A stretch of 64,000 bases of DNA from Bufo bufo (taxonomy: Eukaryota > Chordata > Amphibia > Anura > Bufonidae). Position numbers and translations under genes: made by a program. Under the pieces are notes generated by a model. It saw only the letters and a list, made by a program, of their open reading frames with translations. It ran no database searches and was not told where the DNA came from. This document shows, piece after piece, positions 56,640-64,000 of the stretch. The stretch lies in the NCBI RefSeq assembly GCF_905171765.1, contig NC_053390.1, positions 212,541,359-212,605,358 on the forward strand. The letters are read 5' to 3'. Within the stretch, counting starts at the first letter, position 1. Every line of letters begins with the position of its first letter.

Positions 56640-58210
56640 CCCTTCCGGGCTTGGGAATCAATTTGATGTATGCTACGTTATCAGAAGAAGACAATGGTGA
56701 TCCCGTAAGGATTTCCATTGAAAACTTTTGTGAGAGGTTCTACTATTTCTCCTGCCATCATCTTGTAAAAACTCTAGTGAGCACCCATCAGGACCTGGTG
56801 CCTTATGTAATTTCGAGTTTTTTATTGCTCTCATAACTTCTGAGTTCAGTGATGGGTGAGTTCAGAGCCTCTAACTGGGCCTGCGATGGCGAAGGGAGAT
56901 TAGTGCACTTCAGAAAGAACTCGGACATTGGGTCAATCGGTCCAGGATCCTCATAACAGCTTTGCATAAAAGTCACGTAACACAGAAAACTATTTTCTCA
57001 GTTTTTTTTAAGTGTCTCGCCCCCTAGAGTCAGTAATTGACGTTATGTGATGCTGTCGCTTAACATTTTTCACTAATGACGCCAGATGTCTACCTGACTT
57101 ATTCCCCTCTCTAAAAAACTTGGCCGTGGAGATTGACATGTCAATTTTTGCTTTTTCTTTCATACCATAACTCGTAATTTTCCCTGGCTATTTTCCATTT
57201 TGCTTTATTTTGGTCGAGGGGTTGGGACATATGCTCAGTATATGCTGACGAAGCAATTGACTATATTTTATCAATTCATGTGCTACTTTCTTTTTGATTC
57301 CCTGCGTGTATGCCATAATGCGACCTCTTAGCACACCGCTTTAGCCGTGTCCCAATAGATGGATGGTGAATCCTGATAGGCACTATTATCTCCCCTATAT
57401 TCCCAGAACCAACCCCTAAGTAAATCTTCAAAATTCTCATCGTGATATAAAAATGATGGGAATCTCCAATAGAATGTCTGAACCTCTAGGCTGTTGTTCT
57501 GCTATATTTATGGAAATGGGGCATGGTCAGATATGATTAAATCATGGATTTTGGTTCCTGTAATTCTACTAGATAGGTTACCTGAAGTAAGATGGTAATC
57601 GATTCGTGACCACGAGTCATGGGGTTAGAGTGGAAAGTGAATTCCCTACTGTCAGGTTTCAGAAGCGCCAGGGAGTCTATCAACGCCGTGTCCTGCAAAA
57701 AGTTTACCAAAACCCCTTCCATATAGGCATCTTTTCCCTAGTTATCCTTGAGGATTTCCTATCTTCTTTTAAGGAGTACACAGCGTTGAGGTCTCCACCT
57801 ACTACCTTTTTGGCAGACGCATCCTTAATAATAACCCCAGCTAGATCAGAAAGGAAAGGCCTGTTGTCTCCATTAGGCGCATATACATTATAAATTGTGA
57901 GTTCATCCGTTCCCAGCGAAATTCTTACCATGCACCATCTCCCCTCATCATCACACGACCGATCCAATACAACTGAGGACAAATTTGTGTGTATTAGTAT
58001 TAAGGACCCCCCGCTTTGCGATTGACCGCTGCAGAGCCTAGCACAGTGCCCACCCATGTCTTCTTCATTCTGGCATAGTCCTCCTCTACTAAATGTGACT
58101 CCTGCAAGAGGGCTATATCAGCTCGAAGGTTTTTTCAGGTGTCTAAGTATCTTATTACGCTTTTGAGGGGAGCGCAGCCCCTTTACGTTCCAGGAGACTA
58201 TTCTCATGGA
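56640..58210 (-). pseudogene. L1-a ORF2 endonuclease and linker, degraded
   Basis: An APE-type endonuclease in pieces: SLILIHTNLSSVVLDRSCDD, ELTIYNVYAPNGDNRPFL and VVGGDLNAVYSLKEDRKSS (57704-58057), then EGVLVNFLQDTALIDSLALL (57537-57722). In L1 the GDLN and YAPN segments surround catalytic residues. Several frameshifts and stops are present, and the linker to RT (56640-57530) is poorly readable. Confidence 0.8.
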
Positions 58211-59082
58211 GGGTCTCCGTTGAGCGCTAATTTGTTGTGAGAGCGGGAAGAGATAGACATCCTTTTACCAAGAGCAAGCAACTTTACCCCATCACCCCCC
58301 AAAGAACAATAACAAAAAACAACATAACAGGTATTAAACTTTAGAGCACTAGGCCTAGATATGACCCAAAAGGCCATTTTCTGTTTTCTGAGCCTTCACT
58401 TTTTTCCCCATGTGTAAGCGAGCGACCAAAGCATTAAGATAGCGTGATCGCTCCACTCCCCAACCACCTTGTATCTATATACGTACTTCCATCATCCTAC
58501 CCAACAAACATTTATGTTGGCTAACTAATCAAACCAAACCAGGCCATTCTTGATAACAGCTAGATTATGTGATGTGCCGTCACCAGACTAGATTATTGCA
58601 TAACCTTATTGCCTTAATGTTAAAGTGTCATATCGCCACGGTACTTGCCCCTCGGATTCAAGAGAGCCGGGCCCTAGAGATTTGGTTTAACTTGATCATC
58701 TCTACAGGAGCGAAATCGCTCCCGGTCTCCCCCGTTTCAAGAGGCCACTCCCACATCATATCCGCCATGACACTTTGCAGCCCAAGTTTCTTCATTACTC
58801 CATACAGTAAAATACATTTACATGTCTTCGTAAAATGAATAATCCTAGTCATGATTAATGACCAGGTAAGTTGGTACGGTGTATCCACCCTCTACAATCA
58901 TAGAAACCGGGCCCCAGGGATCAAACGGATTCTGGTCATCCCCGTGAGAGCGAAATCGCCCCTGGCTTCTTTTATATAGAAGGCTGAACCCCCAAACAAT
59001 CATACCGGTATTGGCGCTTTTCAGTCTAAGCATTTATCCTGGACCTGTATGGTAAAGTGTAATACAGAACTTAGGCGCCATC
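58211..59082 (-). other. L1-a region between ORF1 and ORF2
   Basis: No coherent coding sequence. Two similar blocks around GAGCGAAATCGC (58709 and 58951) indicate a duplicated stretch of about 240 bp. Confidence 0.5.
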
Positions 59083-60143
59083 TCATCTTGTCTCACGCTG
59101 CTGGCTTGAACCTGCTCGGCCTGCATATGAACGTTCATGGGATCCCTGCATCGGCGGGTCATTTGTTGGTTCACTTGGCCTCCCGTCTCGATCACGTTGT
59201 CGCGGCGATCTCTGTAGTCCCCAAGGAGATGTCCCTTTTCTTTCCATGGAGTTAGACGCCTCATCAGGGGAATGATAGAGCGTGGAGGAGCCATCCGGGC
59301 GATATATTCGCAGTGAGGCCGGGTAAATCAATGCAAATCTGATGTTTTTGTTGTGTAGCTGGGTACATATCGGAGAAAAAGCTTTCGCCCTCTTAGAAAC
59401 CTCCGCTGAATAGTCCCCGAATAACAAAATTTTTGCCCCTCTCAATATAATAGGGCCTTTACGTGCTTTGTACGCTCTGAGAATGAGTTCCTTGTCGGAA
59501 TAGTCCAAATACCGCATGATGACCTGCCTGGGTCTGACGGGCTGACGGTCGTCGCTGCGGTTATTCAGGCCCACTCTGTGTGCGCGTTCCACCTTGCAAT
59601 GGCGCGAAATTCCCAGGATGCCAGGCAATTCACTCTCGCATATGGCCATTAGATCTCCCACCGGAATCGACTCTTGTAGCCCCACCAGCCTCAGGTTATT
59701 GCGTCTGGAGCGATTTTCCAAGTCCTCCACTTTCTCGCCTAATCTTTTATTTTCTGTGATAACTTTATGTAGTTTTATGTATGGATCGACTCTGCAGTGT
59801 CCTCCATCACTTGTATTCTGGATTCGGCCACGTCCAATCTGGCATCATGTTGTTGCACAGTGTCTTGTAACTGCTGCATCATATGAGTGACCGAAGTGGT
59901 CAATGTTTCCCGCAGGTCTGGGGCTAGGTGGGCAGCCACTTCCACTGCGAGTGTTTTATAATCAATATATCTAATCAGGGAGTCCGGCATAACATTCTGT
60001 ACCTCTTTCCCCTCTGTTAGATGCCCCGTCAGGGTTTGGGTCCCGGCCACTTCCGCAGCGTCTGGGGTCGGCGCCATGCTGTTAGATGTCTCGTCTTGCT
60101 GCAGCGGCGACGAAAGTACTCTGCCTTTCAGTTTTTTGCCCAT
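59083..60143 (-). pseudogene. L1-a ORF1
   Basis: The start is MGKKLKGRVLSSPLQQDE at 60143. A helical segment with heptad-like spacing follows (ETLTTSVTHMMQQLQDTVQQ), typical of the ORF1 coiled coil, ending at a stop at 59775. In another frame the protein resumes with MEDLENRSRRNNLRLVGL and then the RNA-binding domain (QVIMRYLDYSDKELIL, ILLFGDYSAEVSKRAKAF). ORF1 protein is the RNA chaperone that coats L1 RNA. One frameshift near 59740-59775 breaks it. Confidence 0.88.
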
Positions 60144-60555
60144 GTTCACAAGGTAACGACAGGTGCCGAGGACGCCATTCCAATGTCCCGCCAGCGAATT
60201 TGAATACATTTCCGGGTCACGTGGTGCCCGCGCGCACACCGACGTCAGCGCGCGCGCACCCACGTGACCTGTCTCACGAGACTTCGGCCCCGGAAGTCTC
60301 GCCAACGCAGGCTGCCTCCGCACAGCTCCGTGGAGAGAACTGGACGCCCGGGGTTGCCTGGGGTGCCGCAGGACTTACACCTGGATGCCGGAAGGGCCTC
60401 TATCTTTGCCCCGCGAACCGGCGTCCCGCAGCAGCCCTCCTAACCTACCAACTAGGGAAAAATGAGGGAGAGAGGTCCCGGAAGGAACCCAGGCTGCGCG
60501 CAGTTTTCTGGTGAAGAGCAGGAGGGATCCCGCTCAGTTCTCCACTTCGTCCTGA

Positions 60556-60682
60556 GGGACAGGAAACAACTGGAGAAGGTAAAGGGGAGGAGACTTTTAA
60601 AGGTTAGTTCTCCACATTGTTTCCGGTCCCTGGGAGGCGGGGTATCCTCCTGCTCAGTGCCATTGGGGAGGCGTATGGAAAA
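60556..60682. repeat. DIRS-2 right inverted terminal repeat
   Basis: GGGACAGGAAACAACTGGAG through GGAGGCGTATGGAAAA mirrors 40410-40535. Confidence 0.85.
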
Positions 60683-61036
60683 TAATGATTTTTTTTAAAG
60701 TTAGTGAAACAAAAAAAACCTATACAAGTTTGGTATAGTCACAGAATAAGGATGTCAGGTCATTTTTAGCGCACAGTGAACGCTGTGATGTCCTAACCCC
60801 AATAACTTTGCTGTTGCTTTTTTAATTTTGCCACACAAATATTTTTTTTCCCGTTTTCCAATACAAGATATGGTAAATTAAATGGTGGCAATAAAAATGC
60901 ATCTTGTCTCACAAAAAAAGCCCTCATGTAGCAATGTGAACATACATAAATAAATAAATGTTATGGTTATTGGAACATGGGAGGAAAAATCCAAAATGCA
61001 AAAATGAAAATAGGCCTCGACCTTAATGGGTTAAGA
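60683..61036. repeat. Old AT-rich repeat, right part
   Basis: Continuation of 39625-40395 after DIRS-2. It ends CCTTAATGGGTTAAG, a TTAA-type terminus. Confidence 0.6.
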
Positions 61037-61053
61037 AAATAATTCTTCCTTGC

Positions 61054-61790
61054 TTCTAGGGCTGGGCGATATGGCCTAAAATCTATATCGCAATATAATT
61101 TGAAGCATGTGCAATATAACGATATATCGCAATATATTATTTACTTCTGTATGTATACAAATTACATGGCCATCATCATCCATGTCTTCCAGCCAGCGCC
61201 ATCAGCCCGATGCCATCATCCATCTCCCCCAGCCAGTGCCATCAGCCCCATGGCAATGCCATCATCCATGTTCCCCAGCCAGCGCCATCAGCCCCATGCC
61301 ATTATCCATGTCCCCCAGGCAGTGCCATCAGCCCCATGCCATTGCCATCATCCATGTCCCCCAGCCAGCACTATCAGCTCCATGCCATTGCCATCATCCA
61401 TGTCCCCAAGCCAGCGCCATCAGCCCCATGCCATTGCCACCATCATCATGTCCCACAACCAGCGCCATCCACCCCCGGTAGATTCCGGCCCCTGCTAATA
61501 TACTTACCTTTCCTGCAGGGTGCGAGGCTGGATGATTGAGTCCGCAGGAGACTGACCGCGTCTTCTTCTCAGCATGCACTGGGAGGGACCTGACGTCCCA
61601 CACAGCGTCAGCCAGCGCGCTGATGATATGTGAACGCAAGGCCCTGCAGCGCGGTGCAGAGTTGGGAGGCCACGGAGTGGTGAGTGAGAAGCTTCTTCAA
61701 TTCACTATCGCTCCGTGGTCATTATTACGATATGGCGATATAACTAAAATCTATATCGTTGCCCGAATTTAGGACGATAATATCACATAT
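61054..61790. mobile_element. Miniature element with GATATGG ends and an internal minisatellite
   Basis: The left end is GGGCTGGGCGATATGGCC with AAAATCTATATCGC. The right end has GATATGGCGATATAAC and AAAATCTATATCGTTGCCC. The arms pair only partly, so the class (hAT-like) is tentative. Confidence 0.5.
61173..61470. repeat. Minisatellite, about 40-49-bp unit
   Basis: The unit is built on CCCCAGCCAGCGCCATCAGC followed by CCCATGCCATTGCCATCATC, about seven copies with length variation. Open frames on the plus strand (61100-61539) are the translation of this repeat in three registers and are not genes. Confidence 0.88.
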
Positions 61791-61983
61791 CATTTATATC
61801 GCCTACTTGCTTCTCTATACATCTCCCCTATTGTGTTCCATCAGTCTGATGCTCGCTGAAACAAAAAAGCTGTGTCTGTTTATTTCCAAGGATGATCTTG
61901 ATGTTCATTACTTGAGACACTGGGGATCATCGCACACAGTCATCAGCATTACTAATCATTTTCATAGATAGAAATTGCATATA
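61791..61983. other. Unassigned DNA
   Basis: Short unremarkable stretch between miniature elements. Confidence 0.4.
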
Positions 61984-62347
61984 CAGGTGAAACTCAAAAA
62001 ATGTGAATATCGCGCAAAAGTCTTTTTTTCAGTAATGCGAATTAAAAGGAATTGCATTAATGCAGCTTAAAATTTGAATTTTGGGAAAAGGTTCAATATT
62101 CTAGGCTCAAAGTGTCACACTCTAGTCAGCTATTTAATCCATATCCCCTGAGCAAAGGGTACCTCAAAATTGTGACTTTGGGGTTTCATAAGCTATAAGC
62201 CATAATCATCCAAATTATAACAAATAAAGGCTTGAAATATCTCGCTTTGCATGTAATGAGTCTCTCATATGTTAGTTTCACCTTTTAAGTTGTATTACTG
62301 AAATAAATGAACTTTGCACGATAGTCTAATTTTTCGAGTTTCGCCTG
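61984..62347. mobile_element. Tc1/mariner-type miniature element
   Basis: Starts CAGGTGAAACTCAAAAAATG and ends TTTTTCGAGTTTCGCCTG, flanked by TA (61982-61983, 62348-62349). The arms pair over more than 50 bp (ATATCGCGCAAAAG with CTTTGCACGATAG). No coding sequence. Confidence 0.82.
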
Positions 62348-62684
62348 TATACTGTATATACATACACTGAGGCAGGTAAGGCATACAAAAATGAAAAATT
62401 AACATTGTACTTTATTACACAAAACGTTATGGACAATTGAGTAAACCAAAACTGGCATACAGCATATTCATACTGGAAAAATATATATATAAAAAAAATA
62501 TATATAATCTATATATTACATGCCATATACGAGGCTGATGGCAACCCAGCTACTATACAATACGCAATCAATGCAAATTTAAGGCTGGATTCACATACGT
62601 TTTGCAGCAGATTATTTTTCAGTCAAAAGCGCTGCAGCCAGATGTTACTTAATAGTCTATACTAAATTAATGAATGGTGTACAA

Positions 62685-62831
62685 CAGGCGTGCTCAACCT
62701 GCGGCCCTCCAGCTGATGCAAAACTACAACTCCCATCATGCCCTACTGTAGTCTGATAGCTGTAAGCTGTCCGGACATGCTGGGAGTTGTAGTTTTGCAA
62801 CAGCTGGAGGGCCGCAGGTTGGGCATCCCTG
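62685..62831. mobile_element. hAT miniature element
   Basis: Starts CAGGCGTGCTCAACCTGCGG and ends CCGCAGGTTGGGCATCCCTG. A perfect 8-bp duplication, GTGTACAA, flanks it (62677-62684, 62832-62839). Same family as 35758-35904. Confidence 0.94.
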
Positions 62832-62839
62832 GTGTACAA

Positions 62840-63608
62840 ACACAGGGGGAGATTTAGACAAGAGTTTTGTATGCCAATCTTAATCTGTGCTGCACTGTTA
62901 TGAGATGTAACACAATTATAAATTTTCAGGCGCAAACCTGAAAATAAAATTGGAGTTGGAGTATTTCGGGTGCAACGTGCACCAGTTTTATGGTGCACAT
63001 GTTGTTGAATGTGTCAGACTGTGGAGGTACCACCTGCAGCCTGCCCACTTTTTATAAATGTGATTAAAGTGTCGTGAAGAATGAGGTGTCAAACTGGGAC
63101 TTGGGACTTTTTACACCAGAAAACTGGTCTAGACGCTTAATAAATCTCTGCCACAGTGTTTTTGTTTACTAACATAAGCAGGACACACTTGGAAGAAAGA
63201 GAAGAGGAATGTTATCAGCAATCATCACTGACAGTGTAACATACAGGGACACAGCGCACTTATACAGTCAGCGCTGATCGCTGGCAACCTTGTTACTCTT
63301 TATCTTCCCAGTGCTTACTAAACAGGAATGTGCTGGAAGGACAAGGGTGGACTCTTAGTGAAAATGATAGTTTACCCCTTAGTAAAATAGGTTAGTTACA
63401 AATAGGGGAGCAATGGCTGGGGCAGAGAGAGTGGGAGAGCTGAGATTCCTGCCTCCGCATCTTACAGTTGGCAGTCAGCATTCAATATAACGCTGGAGGC
63501 GGATTCTCCTTAGCAGCCTTCAGAAAGTTGCTAAGGTGACACTTCAAGTTTCTAATAAAATTACACATATTACTCCAATAAAGTACAGTATATTGCAAAA
63601 GTTATTAA
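62840..63608. other. Unassigned DNA without a supported gene
   Basis: Contains the GGGGAGATTTAGACAAG word seen in several frog repeats, otherwise no structure. Confidence 0.4.
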
Positions 63609-63897
63609 ATGGATTCTGTGACCAGTTTTATGATGTCCTAACTAATGGCAACATAAACTAATGACAGATCCCAAAATTCTGGGTCCCTTTCTTAAATTGA
63701 ATTAGCCATTTTCCTAAAATCTTGTACTGAACAGCTCCAGCGCATGCAATGAATCCTGAATATTCATGAGCTGCTGATTTATATGGGAAAAAACTGTCAA
63801 TCAGAAGCAGAGAACCAGAAGCTCATGAATATCAGGACTCATTGGCACACGCTGAGCTGTTTCAATCTAGCCGCATAAAACTGCTGACAGATTCCAT
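63609..63897. mobile_element. T2-like miniature element
   Basis: The ends ATGGATTCTGTGACCAGTTT and AAACTGCTGACAGATTCCAT are near complements, flanked by TTAA at 63605-63608 and 63898-63901. An imperfect palindrome around CTCATGAATAT makes up the interior. Confidence 0.7.
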
Positions 63898-64000
63898 TTA
63901 ACAGCACTGTCATTATTCATTAAAAAATTAATTAAAAAATTGTTTGAATGACAGTTACACCTTATATCGAACCTGTCAATAGGAAACTCACTGATAAACC

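Larger units (their letters stand above)
53991..60548 (-). mobile_element. L1-a: near full-length L1-clade LINE
   Basis: The minus-strand poly(A) tail is the T-run at 53991-54006. Order from the 5-prime side: GC-rich leader (about 60150-60548), ORF1, ORF2. Length is about 6.5 kb. GTCCTGA occurs at both edges (53981-53987 and 60549-60555) and may be a short target duplication or microhomology. The exact 5-prime end is uncertain because the adjoining DIRS leader is deleted. Confidence 0.88.
40396..60682 (-). mobile_element. DIRS-2: DIRS-type element with large insertions
   Basis: The same structure as DIRS-1: inverted ends at 40396 and 60682, an internal complementary region at 40715-40800, and minus-strand gag remnant, RT, RNase H, methyltransferase and tyrosine recombinase. 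It is expanded to 20.3 kb by the inverted-arm element (40972-50842) and an L1 (53991 to about 60548). Relative to DIRS-1 it lacks roughly 1.4 kb of gag and 5-prime leader at the L1 site. Confidence 0.92.

Noticed and set aside
61100..61539. Repetitive proline/serine/histidine frames in three registers
   Set aside because: Direct product of a minisatellite inside a miniature element.

Overview
The window is repeat-dense vertebrate DNA, and I read it as a large frog or toad (anuran) genome. The evidence is the transposon mix: DIRS retrotransposons with internal complementary regions, L1-clade LINEs, several Tc1-like families, hAT miniature elements carrying the ACTACAACTCCCA motif, T2/Kolobok-like miniature elements flanked by TTAA, and many CCGGATCC-rich palindromes flanked by TTA that look PIF/Harbinger-derived. 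No complete host gene was found. The only host-like signal is a GC-rich, CCAAT-containing stretch near 7.4-7.6 kb with a strong splice donor on the minus strand.

Layout. 0-12.9 kb: an LTR-like block, then a chain of miniature inverted-repeat elements, several nested and with readable target duplications. 13.0-19.0 kb: DIRS-1, minus strand, carrying gag, RT, RNase H, methyltransferase and tyrosine recombinase remnants, interrupted by a T2-like element. 19-25 kb: AT-rich DNA, a palindromic Tc1-derived element, a Harbinger-like element and a tandem array of about 390-bp units. 25.3-31.3 kb: an element with split direct repeats in the order A1...B1-A2-B2, as in Ngaro-type members of the DIRS group, with two minisatellites and a Tc1-like insertion inside. 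31.4-37.3 kb: a TTAA-ended repeat, an LTR-like block and a fragmented L1 ORF2 broken by younger insertions.

39.6-61.0 kb is one deep nest. An old AT-rich repeat was split by DIRS-2 (40396-60682). DIRS-2 was split by a 9.9-kb element with long inverted arms (40972-50842) and an L1 (53991 to about 60548). The inverted-arm element holds a decayed hammerhead-ribozyme-like motif, two unrelated Tc1-like elements at matching positions in its two arms, and a TTAA element filled with tandem palindromes. One Tc1 in turn contains a hAT element and a Harbinger-like element. 61-64 kb returns to miniature elements.

How the parts relate. Nothing here works as an operon or pathway; the genes are transposon genes. 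Nearly all are broken by frameshifts, stops, deletions or insertions. The nearest to intact is the Tc1 transposase at 49319-50338, but a local 24-bp duplication has replaced its second catalytic aspartate region. The main biological interest is the insertion history, the split-direct-repeat element, the inverted-arm element with its ribozyme-like motif, and the reuse of identical insertion sites.
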